This document shows positions 35,804 to 44,445 of a stretch of DNA of 64,000 nucleotides, one piece after another. The notes under the pieces are model-generated. The model had not been told where the DNA came from and did no database searches. It was given only the letters and a program-made list of their open reading frames with translations. Where the stretch lies: NCBI RefSeq assembly GCF_021390435.2, contig NZ_JAJVCN010000003.1:1307501-1371500 (forward strand). The letters run 5' to 3'. How positions within the stretch are numbered: position 1 is the stretch's first letter; each line of letters opens with the position of its first letter. Source of the stretch: Kibdelosporangium philippinense. GTDB lineage: Bacteria > Actinomycetota > Actinomycetes > Mycobacteriales > Pseudonocardiaceae. Position numbers and translations under genes: made by a program.

Positions 35804-37452
35804 CCGTCCACCCCGATTCGTGCCAAGCGCCGGATGATTCCCGGCGCGAACCGCGAAAGGAACAGCCCGAACTTGGCCTCTGTCGTCACCGGGACGACCG
35901 CCTTGTTCGACCGCACTGAGGCCACGATCGCCGTGGCGACGCGAGACGGCGGAAACCCTCGCCGCTTGTAGAGCCGCGTGCTCTGTTGCCGCAAAGCGTC
36001 CTGTGTAGACGAATCAACGCCAACGAACGTCGTCGCGTTCGTGATGGGCGTATGCACAAGGCCAGGGCAGATCGCGGAAACGCCGATCCCGGCGGACTCG
36101 AAATCGGCGCGCAGCGAACCTGACAACGCGAGCACCGCGGCCTTTGTGGCGGAATACGCGGGCAATGCGCGGGAAGGCAAGTACGCGGCAGCCGAGGCGA
36201 CGTTGACGATATGCCCGCCTTCGCCGGTCTCGGCCATGAGCGCGCCGAACACGCGGCAGCCGTTGACAACCCCGATCAGGTTCACGTCCACAATCCGCTG
36301 CCAGTCCTTTGTGGACGTATCAAGGAACGGCCCGGCGATCGCGATTCCCGCGTTGTTCACCACCACATCGGGTACGCCATGCTCGGCCACGATCGTGTCG
36401 GCGAGTTGCCGCATCGCCGATTCGTCTGTGACGTCGAGCTGATAAGCCGTAGCTCCTATCATGGCCGCGGTTTCCTTGGCGGACACCACATCTATGTCGG
36501 TCACGAGAACTTCGTCGCCTTCACGCGCGAAAGCGCGAGACGTTTCCCGCCCGATTCCACTGCCCGCCCCGGTAACCAGAACCAGGCGCTTTCCAAAGGC
36601 GCGCCGCACAGGCGTGCCTTCGACGTGCGTGATGAACTCCTCGGCCATTCGCGCGATCACCGCAGGCCGCTTGGCAGGCACCCAGTGACCGCCGATCACC
36701 TTGCGGCGCCACAGGTTCGGCACCCATTGGGGCACGTCGTCGAGCAGGTGACGGGACACGAACCGATCACGCGTCGGCATGATCATCTGAACCGGGATGC
36801 CGGTCCGCTGCTCAGTAGCCGACTTCATCCGCTGGAAGATGTTGGCGCGGTAGAGCTTCATCCCATGGACCGCGTCAGCGACGACCGGAGCCCGGTCAAG
36901 GCCTTCGATCCGGGCGAGGACCTTGCCAAAACCCAGCCGCCAGACCAAAGTCGAGACGACGGGCGTGTGAAAGACCAGCATGTACCAGGAGTGCAGCTGT
37001 TGCGCCACGACCTGTGCCACGTTGCGCGGCGTCGGACGGGCCAGCCTGCGACGCATCCAGAACGCCACGTGATCGAGACACGGCCCGGAAATCGTGGTGA
37101 ACGAAGCGATCCGCGAAGTCCCGGACGTCACCGCATACCAGGCCTGCATCGAGCCCCAGTCGTGCGCGAGGACGTGCACGGGCCTGGCGGGGCTGACCGC
37201 GTCCGCGACCGCGAACAGGTCCTCTACCAGGCATGGGATCTGGTAGTCAGCGGTCGCACGCGGCCGCGTCGAAGCCCCGGCGCCGCGAACGTCGTAGGAC
37301 ACGACATGGAACTTGACGGCGAGCCGCGAGGCGACGCCGTCCCACATCGTGTGGTTGTCCGGGTAGCCGTGGACGAGCAGAACAGTCGGATTGACCGGGT
37401 CGCCCTGCTCGTACACCGCAAGGGACACGTCACCCGATTTGACCGTCCGCAT
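35800..37452 (-). CDS. EphD-like fusion: alpha/beta (epoxide) hydrolase plus short-chain dehydrogenase
   Basis: A 550-residue protein. The N-terminal alpha/beta-hydrolase has VLLVHGYPDNHTMWDG (oxyanion HGYP as in epoxide hydrolases) and a VLAHDWGSMQAWYAV elbow with Asp in place of Ser, the epoxide hydrolase nucleophile. The C-terminal SDR has LVLVTGAGSGIGRETSRAF, VVVNNAGIAIAGP and YSATKAAVLALSGSL (YxxxK). This is the architecture of mycobacterial EphD, implicated in mycolic or other lipid modification. I chose ATG 37452, giving MRTVKSGDVSLAVYEQGD; an upstream TTG start is less likely. First gene of a two-gene operon with the following hydrolase. Confidence 0.9.
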   Translation of the reverse strand: MRTVKSGDVSLAVYEQGDPVNPTVLLVHGYPDNHTMWDGVASRLAVKFHVVSYDVRGAGASTRPRATADYQIPCLVEDLFAVADAVSPARPVHVLAHDWGSMQAWYAVTSGTSRIASFTTISGPCLDHVAFWMRRRLARPTPRNVAQVVAQQLHSWYMLVFHTPVVSTLVWRLGFGKVLARIEGLDRAPVVADAVHGMKLYRANIFQRMKSATEQRTGIPVQMIMPTRDRFVSRHLLDDVPQWVPNLWRRKVIGGHWVPAKRPAVIARMAEEFITHVEGTPVRRAFGKRLVLVTGAGSGIGRETSRAFAREGDEVLVTDIDVVSAKETAAMIGATAYQLDVTDESAMRQLADTIVAEHGVPDVVVNNAGIAIAGPFLDTSTKDWQRIVDVNLIGVVNGCRVFGALMAETGEGGHIVNVASAAAYLPSRALPAYSATKAAVLALSGSLRADFESAGIGVSAICPGLVHTPITNATTFVGVDSSTQDALRQQSTRLYKRRGFPPSRVATAIVASVRSNKAVVPVTTEAKFGLFLSRFAPGIIRRLARIGVDG

Positions 37453-37535
37453 GGCCGCTCCCGTCGCCGCTGACAACAAGGAACGTTACAACGGTCATTG
37501 ACACGATTGCAACGACGAACCAATGTTTTCGCAGG

Positions 37536-38294
37536 TCAAATGGGGTTACTGGGAGTAGATTTACCGGATTTGATCAACGCTTCGAGCCGGTCACCGACCA
37601 TGTCCGGGATGACTCGCGCGGTCGACCGTGCGACGGCCGCGGTCAGCGCCGAGATCACGACCGGCGGCAGCCGACGCAGCACGTCGGCGTAGTACGGCAC
37701 CTCATCGCCGCTGGGCAGCCAGTCCTCGCCCTTCGGATCGAGCACGTACTGGCGCACCAGACCGACCATCAGCCCAGCGACATGATCGACTTCCCGCTGC
37801 AGAACCCCGGCGAGTTCGATCACCTCGTCCAGGGGCACACCCAGCTTGACCAGCTCATATCCGGCTTCAAGCAGCTGCGGGCTCGGCACGACGAACCCCA
37901 TCCCCTGCCGCCGCAACAGCCCGAGCTCCAGTGCCTTACGCGTGTTCGAGGGCGTCAACTGGTTGCCGAACATGCGACGCAGCTCGCGGACCGTGATCGG
38001 CGTCGGCAGCTCGGACGACCAGGGCACTCCCATGGCCTCTTCCAGGCCGAGTACGTCGGCGAGGCTGCGTCCGGCCTCCCAGGCCGCCAGCATCTCGGCG
38101 ATCTGGGCGAACGCGTATCCACGGCCGAGCATGTTGGTCACCAGCCGTAGCCGGGACAGGTGCGCGTCGGTGTAAATCGCGGTCCGGCCTCGGCGAATGG
38201 GTGGCGGCAGCAGCCCGCGATCCTGGTAGACCCGGATATTGCGCACGGTCGTGCCACTCACCCTGGCCAGGTCGTCGATCCGGTAATCCGCCAC
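37536..38294 (-). CDS. MerR family transcriptional regulator
   Basis: A 252-residue one-component regulator. The N-terminal MerR winged HTH (YRIDDLARVSGTTVRNIRVY then RRGRTAIYTDAHLSRLRLV) is followed by a long alpha-helical ligand domain of about 170 residues, with none of the Cys pairs of metal sensors. Such MerR regulators with large C-termini respond to small organic ligands. It precedes the EphD-like operon on the same strand (84 bp) and is divergent from a small membrane protein gene by only 19 bp, so either could be a target. Start ATG 38294 is well placed. Confidence 0.87.
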   Translation of the reverse strand: MADYRIDDLARVSGTTVRNIRVYQDRGLLPPPIRRGRTAIYTDAHLSRLRLVTNMLGRGYAFAQIAEMLAAWEAGRSLADVLGLEEAMGVPWSSELPTPITVRELRRMFGNQLTPSNTRKALELGLLRRQGMGFVVPSPQLLEAGYELVKLGVPLDEVIELAGVLQREVDHVAGLMVGLVRQYVLDPKGEDWLPSGDEVPYYADVLRRLPPVVISALTAAVARSTARVIPDMVGDRLEALIKSGKSTPSNPI

Positions 38295-38313
38295 GCTGGC
38301 ATGCTAGGTGGTC

Positions 38314-38706
38314 ATGCGGATGTTGATCGCGATACTCGCCACCGTGGCCGGGGCCGCCGCGGTCGTCTACAGCCAGTTCCTGCCCTGGTACCGCGACCGG
38401 CAAGGCCGGCAGATACCACTGAACGAGCTGTGGAACGGGGTCACGACCACCACCACGGACATGGTCAACTCGCTGTTCGTGCCGATCGTGATCGCGGTCG
38501 TGCTCGCGTTGCTCGGGCTGTTCATCGGCAAGCGGTGGATGATGGCGCTCGGCGCGTTTCTCGCGGTCGTCGTGTTCGCGGTGTTCCTCGGCCAGCAGAT
38601 GCAGGTCGAGGCGCTGGCGTCGCAGTTCATGCAAGGCTTCTGGAACACCGCGGGTGGTTGCGTTCTGCTGCTGATCGGCGCGATCACCCGGCCATCGCGG
38701 GCATAG
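38314..38706 (+). CDS. Small four-segment membrane protein
   Basis: A 130-residue hydrophobic protein with four predicted membrane spans (MLIAILATVAGAAAVVYSQF, FVPIVIAVVLALLGLFIG, WMMALGAFLAVVVFAVFLGQ, GGCVLLLIGAITRPSRA). I take ATG 38314; an in-frame GTG lies 6 bp upstream. Nothing in it is recognised. It is divergent from the MerR gene and followed by a hairpin, so it is probably transcribed alone from a promoter overlapping the MerR start region. Confidence 0.75.
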   Translation: MRMLIAILATVAGAAAVVYSQFLPWYRDRQGRQIPLNELWNGVTTTTTDMVNSLFVPIVIAVVLALLGLFIGKRWMMALGAFLAVVVFAVFLGQQMQVEALASQFMQGFWNTAGGCVLLLIGAITRPSRA

Positions 38707-38715
38707 AGTCCACAA

Positions 38716-38741
38716 AGGACCATTCCCCTTGGGGTGGTCCT
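38716..38741 (+). terminator. Weak terminator-like hairpin after the small membrane protein
   Basis: AGGACCA (38716-38722) pairs with TGGTCCT (38735-38741), with an inner CCCC/GGGG stem. There is no T-run on the plus strand, so termination is uncertain. Confidence 0.4.
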
Positions 38742-38764
38742 ACCCTGGGGTGACGCGGTCGCAC

Positions 38765-38783
38765 GACAGGTAGGCCTACTGTC
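38765..38783. promoter_or_regulatory. Inverted repeat just upstream of the CtpE-type ATPase gene
   Basis: GACAG and CTGTC flank a 10-bp palindrome GTAGGCCTAC, ending 6 bp before the ATG at 38790. It overlaps the ribosome-binding region, so it could be an operator, a promoter-proximal site or an RNA hairpin limiting translation. No regulator can be assigned. Confidence 0.4.
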
Positions 38784-38789
38784 GGACCC

Positions 38790-41129
38790 ATGTCGATTGA
38801 CAACACCGCACTCGGCACCATCGACGGTGGCTTGACCTCCGCCGAAGTCGCCGAGCGTGTGGCGGCGGGCAAGACCAACGACGTACCGGCGCGGGCCAGC
38901 CGAACGGTCGGCCAGATCGTCCGGGCGAACGTGCTCACCCGGATCAACGCGATCTACGGTGTGTTGTTCGCGATCATCATGTCCACCGGGTACTTCCTTG
39001 ACGGCATGTTCGGCCTGTTGATCATCTTCAACAGCGGCATCGGCATGATCCAGGAGCTGCGCGCCAAGCGGACCCTGGAGAAACTGGCGATCGTCGGCCA
39101 GGCGCGGCCGACCGTCCGGCGTGACGGGGCGACGGTCGAGCTGGCGCCCAGCGAGATCGTGCTCGACGACGTGATCGAACTCGGTCCTGGCGACAAGATC
39201 GTGGTCGACGGTGTGGTGCTGGCGGCCGACTCGCTCGAGATCGACGAGTCGCTGCTCACCGGCGAGTCCGACCCGGTCGTCAAACACCCCGGTGACCAGG
39301 TGTTGTCCGGCAGTTTCGTGGTCGCGGGCGGCGGCGCCTACCGCGCGACCAAGGTCGGCAGGGACGCGTACGCCGCCAAGCTGGCCGAGGAAGCCAGCAA
39401 GTTCACCCTGGTCAAGTCCGAACTGCGGTCCGGTATCGACAAGATTCTCAAGTTCATCACGTTCCTGCTGATCCCAGCGGGCGCGCTGACCATCTACAAC
39501 CAGCTGTTCAACGTCAACGAGTCCCTCGCCGACGCCCTGCGCGGGATGGTCGCCGCACTCGTGCCGATGGTCCCCGAGGGCCTCATCCTGATGACCAGCG
39601 TCGCGTTCGCCGTCGGTGTGGTCCGGCTCGGCCAGCGCCAATGCCTCGTCCAGGAGCTGCCCGCGATCGAAGGCCTCGCCCGCGTGGACGTGGTGTGCGC
39701 GGACAAAACCGGCACGCTGACCGAGAACGGTATGCGGCTGTCCGAAGTCCGTAGCACGAACGGCGACGCTTCGGTGTCGCTCGCGTTGGCTGCGCTGGCC
39801 CGTACCGAAGCTCGGCCCAACGCGAGCCTGCTGGCGATCGCCGAGGCGTACCCCGACGATCCCGGCTGGCACACCACCGCCGTCGCGCCGTTCTCGTCCG
39901 CCCGCAAATGGAGCGGCGCGAGCTTCACCGACCACGGCCACTGGGTCCTTGGCGCCCCGGACGTCCTGCTTTCCTTCGACGACCCAGTACGCGCCGAAGC
40001 TGAGCAAATCGGCTCGAAGGGCCTGCGCGTACTGTTGCTCGGCCAGACCGATTCGCTTGAGCCGCTGGGCAGTGCGCGTGCCGCCGCGCTTGTGGTGCTG
40101 GAACAGAAGGTTCGCCCGGACGCCAAGGACACATTGGACTATTTCGCGTCCCAGAACGTGACCGTGAAGGTCATTTCCGGCGACAACGCGCTGTCCGTCG
40201 GCGCGGTCGCATCCTCGTTGAGCCTACCGAACTCCGCGAACCCCATCGACGCCCGAAACCTCCCTTCGGACAACGAAGAACTCGCTTCGGTGCTGCAAGA
40301 GCGTGCCGTGTTCGGCCGCGTCACTCCTGCTCAGAAGCGGTCGATGGTCAGCGCCTTGCAGTCGCGTGAGCACACCGTCGCGATGACCGGCGACGGCGTG
40401 AACGATGTCTTGGCGTTGAAGGATGCTGACATTGGTGTCGCCATGGGCTCCGGCAGTCCCGCTACCCGTGCTGTGGCTCAGATAGTCTTGCTGGACAACA
40501 AGTTCGCCACGCTGCCGTACGTTGTCGGCGAAGGCCGCAGGGTGATCGGCAACATCGAACGCGTCTCGAACCTGTTCCTGACCAAAACGGTCTACTCGGT
40601 GCTGCTCGCTTTGATGGTCGGGATAGCGCAGGTCAACTATCCGTTCCTGCCTCGGCATGTGACAGTGATCGCCTGGTTCACGATCGGCATCCCGGCTTTC
40701 GTCCTGTCGCTGGCACCCAACAACGAACGTGCCCGGTCAGGGTTCGTGGCACGGGTCATGCGCATGGCGATTCCGTCTGGCGCGGTCATCGCGACGGCTA
40801 CTTTCATCTCGTACATGCTGGTGCACACCAAGGCCAGCAGCGAGCAGTCGGGTACGACCGCGTTGATCACCTTGATGATCGTTGCCTTGTGGGTGCTCGC
40901 GATCGTGGCGCGACCGTACAAGTGGTGGAAGGTCGCTCTGATCACCTTGATGTCGGCGGCGTCTTTGCTGTTGTTCGTGCTGCCGTTCACGCAACGGTTC
41001 TTCGCGCTCGACCCCAGCAACAACGACTACACCGCACGGGCCATCGGGATCGCGGCCGTCGGCATCGTGCTGGTGGAGATCGTGTGGTGGGTTCAGCGCA
41101 AACTCATGCCTCCGTCGGTCGAGGGCTGA
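38790..41129 (+). CDS. ctpE: P-type cation-transporting ATPase (CtpE-like)
   Basis: A 779-residue P-type ATPase. Actuator TGES (DESLLTGESDPVVKH), phosphorylation motif DKTGTLT (CADKTGTLTENG, about residue 310), and hinge TGDGVNDVLALKDADIGVAM are all intact. The membrane-4 sequence MVPEGLILMTS and the absence of Cys-Pro-Cys or N-terminal metal-binding domains match mycobacterial CtpE, a calcium-uptake type pump, rather than heavy-metal ATPases. About ten membrane spans are present. The N-terminus is short, starting with SIDNTALGTIDGGLTSAEVA. It is monocistronic; the repeat locus C begins 80 bp after the stop. Confidence 0.9.
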   Translation: MSIDNTALGTIDGGLTSAEVAERVAAGKTNDVPARASRTVGQIVRANVLTRINAIYGVLFAIIMSTGYFLDGMFGLLIIFNSGIGMIQELRAKRTLEKLAIVGQARPTVRRDGATVELAPSEIVLDDVIELGPGDKIVVDGVVLAADSLEIDESLLTGESDPVVKHPGDQVLSGSFVVAGGGAYRATKVGRDAYAAKLAEEASKFTLVKSELRSGIDKILKFITFLLIPAGALTIYNQLFNVNESLADALRGMVAALVPMVPEGLILMTSVAFAVGVVRLGQRQCLVQELPAIEGLARVDVVCADKTGTLTENGMRLSEVRSTNGDASVSLALAALARTEARPNASLLAIAEAYPDDPGWHTTAVAPFSSARKWSGASFTDHGHWVLGAPDVLLSFDDPVRAEAEQIGSKGLRVLLLGQTDSLEPLGSARAAALVVLEQKVRPDAKDTLDYFASQNVTVKVISGDNALSVGAVASSLSLPNSANPIDARNLPSDNEELASVLQERAVFGRVTPAQKRSMVSALQSREHTVAMTGDGVNDVLALKDADIGVAMGSGSPATRAVAQIVLLDNKFATLPYVVGEGRRVIGNIERVSNLFLTKTVYSVLLALMVGIAQVNYPFLPRHVTVIAWFTIGIPAFVLSLAPNNERARSGFVARVMRMAIPSGAVIATATFISYMLVHTKASSEQSGTTALITLMIVALWVLAIVARPYKWWKVALITLMSAASLLLFVLPFTQRFFALDPSNNDYTARAIGIAAVGIVLVEIVWWVQRKLMPPSVEG

Positions 41130-41208
41130 ACTTTCGGTGGATGTCTTGAGCGCACCGATCCTTTTCGGGTCATGCGTTGCTGACGGACCCGGCTCTTTGC
41201 TGCCTTTG

Positions 41209-41508
41209 ACGTCCAGCCGGGTTGGCTGGGGTGATCTTCCGCGTGTCCGCCCCACCGGCACGGCGAGTCAAACTGCTCGACTCGCCACCAGCCTGGTTGC
41301 TCGCCGCCGTGCGCCGCTCGCGTTCAACACGCCATGCCGGAGCGGCAGACACGCGCGTGCACCCGTCACCGACTCCCCGCCTGCTCGCTTCGCTCACGGC
41401 GATACGTCATTGTGCTACCGGGTGCACGCCGCACATTCCAGGGCAAGCCCTCTATCCCCTCGACCAAGGCGAGGTAAACCGCCCAACCCTCGCGCGAGGT
41501 GGGCGAGC
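41209..41508. repeat. Inverted-repeat element locus C (core 41243-41352) with flanking homology to locus D
   Basis: The 110-bp core keeps the conserved interior (TCAAACTGCTCGACTCG and GTGCGCCGCTCGCG) but its arms differ from A/B/D2: GTGTCCGCC at the left and CGGCAGACAC at the right. The next roughly 100 bp (including GATACGTCATTGTGCTACC) and then two 30-bp minisatellite-like units at 41450-41508 match locus D1 in reverse. Located between convergent ctpE and the zinc-finger protein gene, it explains the 389-bp gap. Confidence 0.88.
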
Positions 41509-41518
41509 CTTCTCTTGC

Positions 41519-42232
41519 TTAGGCTGCTCTTCGGTCGTGGCTGGCTGGGCGGAGCCAGGGCCTGGTGGGGCCTGCTCGGCGGTCGTCTTCAGGCTTCGAA
41601 TTCACCTGCGATGGGTCTTTGTCGTCTTGGCGAATCGTGGGCGCGGGGTTGTCTCCTCGCTTGTGCTCTCGTTGCACGAGGTAGAGCAATGCCACCCCCG
41701 CCACCAATGGGATGTGGGAGAGCAGGCGCGAGGCCGGGACCCCTATCGTCGCCAGGTCGATCACTGAGAACACGACCAACGCCGCCACGAACACACCCAC
41801 TGCTGGCAGCAATCCGATGGCTCGTTTGGTTTGCCAGGCCGCGGCCAGCATTGCGAGCCCCAAGGCAAGGTTCCACGCCGCACCTTCGCTGATCAGGTGC
41901 GGAGTCAAGGTGGCCCCGTGCGCCGCGTGCGTGTCTGTGCCGAACAGTTGGGCCATTGCGAGGAGCAACTGGATCAGCCCGACGCCGGCCAAAGCAATCC
42001 GGGCCACGGGCCTACGTCGGGGAGCGGCCTCAGCCAGTACCGAGGACACCAGGTCCGGGGTGGGTACGAATGACCGCACCTTCACCCGGCGATTGAGGTT
42101 CGTTGCCGCCGTGTACCAGTCTTGGCAGGATGCGCATGTCTTCAGGTGCGCGTCCACCTCGGCTTCTGGCCACCCCAGGGATTCGCCGTCCAGCCGGGCG
42201 GACAGGGCCTCCGTGCACGTCCCACAGTCCAT
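41519..42232 (-). CDS. Zinc-finger (anti-sigma-like) membrane protein
   Basis: A 237-residue protein. The N-terminus MDCGTCTEALSARLDGESLG... then DAHLKTCASCQDWYTAA has the Hx3Cx2C motif of zf-HC2 anti-sigma domains (residues about 27-36) plus two extra Cys at the start. Next is a helical linker and about four membrane spans (ARIALAGVGLIQLLLAMAQL, NLALGLAMLAAAWQTKRAIG, LLPAVGVFVAALVVFSVID, LLSHIPLVAGVALLYLVQ), then a charged tail. Mycobacterial and streptomycete relatives are described only as zf-HC2 membrane proteins. No sigma gene is adjacent, so any partner is elsewhere. ATG 42232 gives the canonical start; upstream codons in frame are not protein-like. Confidence 0.82.
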   Translation of the reverse strand: MDCGTCTEALSARLDGESLGWPEAEVDAHLKTCASCQDWYTAATNLNRRVKVRSFVPTPDLVSSVLAEAAPRRRPVARIALAGVGLIQLLLAMAQLFGTDTHAAHGATLTPHLISEGAAWNLALGLAMLAAAWQTKRAIGLLPAVGVFVAALVVFSVIDLATIGVPASRLLSHIPLVAGVALLYLVQREHKRGDNPAPTIRQDDKDPSQVNSKPEDDRRAGPTRPWLRPASHDRRAA

Positions 42233-42269
42233 GCCTACATAGTCGCCCGTGACCGCCAGGTAGTTCCCG

Positions 42270-42638
42270 TCAGCCCTTGCGCTCGAACAACGCCAGCAGC
42301 TCCAGCCGCCCGAACATCCGGGCCGTGTCCACCGCAGACGGAGTTCCCGTGAACGGGTCCGCGCCGCCGTCCAGCAGCGCCGCGACCACGCCATCCTGGC
42401 CTTTGAACACTGCTCCGGCCAGTGGGGTCTGGCCTCTGTCGTTCGCTATGTTCGCGTCCGCGCCTAGTCTGACCAGCGTTGACACCGCGTTCGCGTGACC
42501 GTGGTACGCCGCCAGCATGATCAGGGTGTCGCCTGCTTCGTTGCTGAGGTTCACCGGCACGCCGCCGTCGATCAGGTCAGCCAGCTTCGATGCGTCGCCG
42601 TCCCTGGCCGCGGCGATCGCCGTCTCTTGGTCTCCCAC
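42270..42638 (-). CDS. Ankyrin-repeat protein
   Basis: A 122-residue protein made of about three to four ankyrin repeats: AAARDGDASKLADLIDGGVP, then EAGDTLIMLAAYHGHANAVS, then RGQTPLAGAVFKGQDGVVAA with LLDGGADPFTGTPSA. The repeats follow the G-x-TPL-x-x-A and LL-x-x-GAD patterns. Small bacterial ankyrin proteins act in protein-protein contacts; no partner is evident. It precedes the zinc-finger gene on the same strand by 37 bp and may share its transcript. The 190-bp stretch upstream (42639-42828) is less GC-rich and holds only a GAATACGACC direct repeat (42727 and 42801) and no gene. Confidence 0.87.
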   Translation of the reverse strand: MGDQETAIAAARDGDASKLADLIDGGVPVNLSNEAGDTLIMLAAYHGHANAVSTLVRLGADANIANDRGQTPLAGAVFKGQDGVVAALLDGGADPFTGTPSAVDTARMFGRLELLALFERKG

Positions 42639-42828
42639 AGTGATCAGCGTGGCACAGCGCGCTCACCGAGGCACAACGAGCGGACCGGAATGCGCAGATA
42701 ACGTTTTGGAAATGTTTTGCACGGGATGAATACGACCAGTCGTCGATTGACCGCCGTAAGTGATATCAATACGGAGCGCTTTCGGATGATTGCGCGACGT
42801 GAATACGACCGACCCCGGACATGAGAAC

Positions 42829-42870
42829 GGGTAGTCCACGTCCATCGCGTTTCATGGACATGAACTACCC
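42829..42870 (-). terminator. Hairpin 3' of the tRNA gene
   Basis: GGGTAGT (42829-42835) pairs with ACTACCC (42864-42870), and inside it GTCCAT (42840-42845) with ATGGAC (42854-42859). It lies 8 bp downstream of the tRNA 3' end on its transcribed strand, with no T-run, so it is a plausible terminator or processing hairpin. Confidence 0.5.
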
Positions 42871-42878
42871 GGTCAGCG

Positions 42879-42952
42879 TGCCCCCGACCGGATTCGAACC
42901 GGCACTCCAACCCTTTTAAGGGGCTTGCCTCTGCCTGTTGGGCTACGGGGGC
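42879..42952 (-). tRNA. Class I tRNA with UAA anticodon (short variable arm)
   Basis: A complete cloverleaf on the minus strand. Acceptor stem GCCCCCG/CGGGGGC is perfect, discriminator A, CCA not encoded. D arm GCCC...GGC with GG in the loop. Anticodon stem AGCCC/GGGTT closes the loop CTTAAAA (42914-42920), so positions 34-36 read UAA (42916-42918). The variable region is only five bases (GGAGT), then the T arm GCCGG-TTCGAAT-CCGGT. An UAA anticodon means codon UUA (Leu), but bacterial tRNA-Leu normally has a long variable arm, so the amino-acid identity is uncertain. The gene stands alone between ndh and the ankyrin gene. Confidence 0.88.
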
Positions 42953-43033
42953 GCGTGAAGCCTAAGCGTTCCGGCGCTCCCTTTGGAGCCACTTTTCGAC
43001 AACTCATCCAGCTGGCCTATCGAATTGGTCCAC

Positions 43034-44362
43034 TCAGCTCTTCGCCGCGCGGGTGAATTCGGTCTTCGGGTCGTGGATCTGCCCCATCGAGATGACCTCC
43101 CGGCGGAACACGAATGCGCCGAGCCAGTCGAACATGATGCGCACCTTCCGGTTGAAGGTAGGCATCCGCGACAAGTGATACGCCCTGTGCAGGCCCCACG
43201 CGAGGAAGCCCTTCAGCCGGATCACCCCGAGCACATCCGTAACACCTTTATACAGCCCCAGCGAGGCCACAGAGCCCTGGTACTTGTGCACGTAGGGTTT
43301 CTGCTTGCGCCCGCGCAGCGCGGCCAGCACGTTGGGCACCAGCCGCTTGGCCTGACGAACCGCGTGCTGCGCCGACGGGCTGCACGTGGCGGTCGGGTCC
43401 TCGGCGATACGCGACAGGTCCGGTACGGCGGCGTTGTCGCCTGCCGCCCACGCGTCCGCCAAGCCTTCGATCTGCAGTTCGGCCGTGCACCGGACCCGGC
43501 CGCGCGCGTCGAGCGGCAGGTCGGTGTTGGCCAGCATCGGGTTCGCCTTCACACCGGCGGTCCAGATGATCGTGTCGGCGTCGAACTCCGTGCCGTCGTC
43601 GAGCACCACGTGCCCGTCCTCCAACGACTTGGCGCGCGTGTCGAGGAAGACCTCGATGCCGCGCTTCTCGAGCACCTTCACGGTGTAGACGCCCATCTTG
43701 GCGCTCACCTCGGGCATGATCCGGTTGGACGCCTCGACAAGCACCCAGCGCATGTCCTTGGCGCTGATCGTGTCGTAGTAGCGCACCGCGTAGCGGGCCA
43801 TGTCCTCGAGCTCGGCCAGCGCCTCGACACCGGCGTACCCACCGCCGATGACCACGAACGACAGCAGCTTGCGCCGCAGCTCCGGGTCGCTGGTCGACTC
43901 GGCGAGGTCGAGCCGGGACAACACGTGGTTACGGAGGTAGATCGCCTCACCGACGGTCTTGAAGCCGACGCCCCGCTCTTCGAGCCCGGCGATCGGCAGC
44001 AGCCGGGACACCGAGCCGAGCGCGCTGATCAAGAGGTCGTACTCGACCTGGTCGGTGTGCCCGTCGATGGACTCGACGGTCGCCGTCTTGGTGGCGTGGT
44101 CGATCTTGATGACGCGCCCGGTGAGGACGTGACAACGACGGAGGACTTTGCGCAGCGGCACCACGACGTGACGCGGCTCAATGGATCCGGCTGCCGCTTC
44201 CGGCAGGAACGGCTGATAAGTCATGTGCGGCTGGGGGTCGACGACCGTGACAGACGCTTCGAGCGACCGCAGTTTCTTCTGCAGGCCCAATGCGGTGTAC
44301 AGCCCGACATACCCACCGCCGACGATGAGGATCCGCTTCGGCTGCTTCTTGCCCTTGGCCAT
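43034..44362 (-). CDS. ndh: Type II NADH dehydrogenase
   Basis: A 442-residue non-proton-pumping NADH:menaquinone oxidoreductase. It has two dinucleotide-binding folds: the FAD site RILIVGGGYVGLYTALGL at the N-terminus and the NADH site SFVVIGGGYAGVEALAELED near residue 170. YQPFLPEAAAGSIEPRHVVVP, TIIWTAGVKANPML and AAGDNAAVPDLS are typical. The C-terminal part (HRAYHLSRMPTFNRKVRIMF, DWLGAFVFRRE) forms the membrane-binding amphipathic region. Start ATG 44362. Monocistronic, with the tRNA gene 81 bp beyond its stop on the same strand. Confidence 0.93.
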   Translation of the reverse strand: MAKGKKQPKRILIVGGGYVGLYTALGLQKKLRSLEASVTVVDPQPHMTYQPFLPEAAAGSIEPRHVVVPLRKVLRRCHVLTGRVIKIDHATKTATVESIDGHTDQVEYDLLISALGSVSRLLPIAGLEERGVGFKTVGEAIYLRNHVLSRLDLAESTSDPELRRKLLSFVVIGGGYAGVEALAELEDMARYAVRYYDTISAKDMRWVLVEASNRIMPEVSAKMGVYTVKVLEKRGIEVFLDTRAKSLEDGHVVLDDGTEFDADTIIWTAGVKANPMLANTDLPLDARGRVRCTAELQIEGLADAWAAGDNAAVPDLSRIAEDPTATCSPSAQHAVRQAKRLVPNVLAALRGRKQKPYVHKYQGSVASLGLYKGVTDVLGVIRLKGFLAWGLHRAYHLSRMPTFNRKVRIMFDWLGAFVFRREVISMGQIHDPKTEFTRAAKS

Positions 44363-44445
44363 GGCTCTATGGTCGCACCATCTCGCTGGCCCCGCGCGTC
44401 ACCCCTGGTCAGGTGTGATCCCGGTCGCGAAGACGGCGCACCGGT

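Noticed and set aside
42644..42910. Small minus-strand open frames between the ankyrin gene and the tRNA
   Set aside because: They read through the tRNA gene or its terminator hairpin, with no ribosome-binding site and no recognisable sequence.
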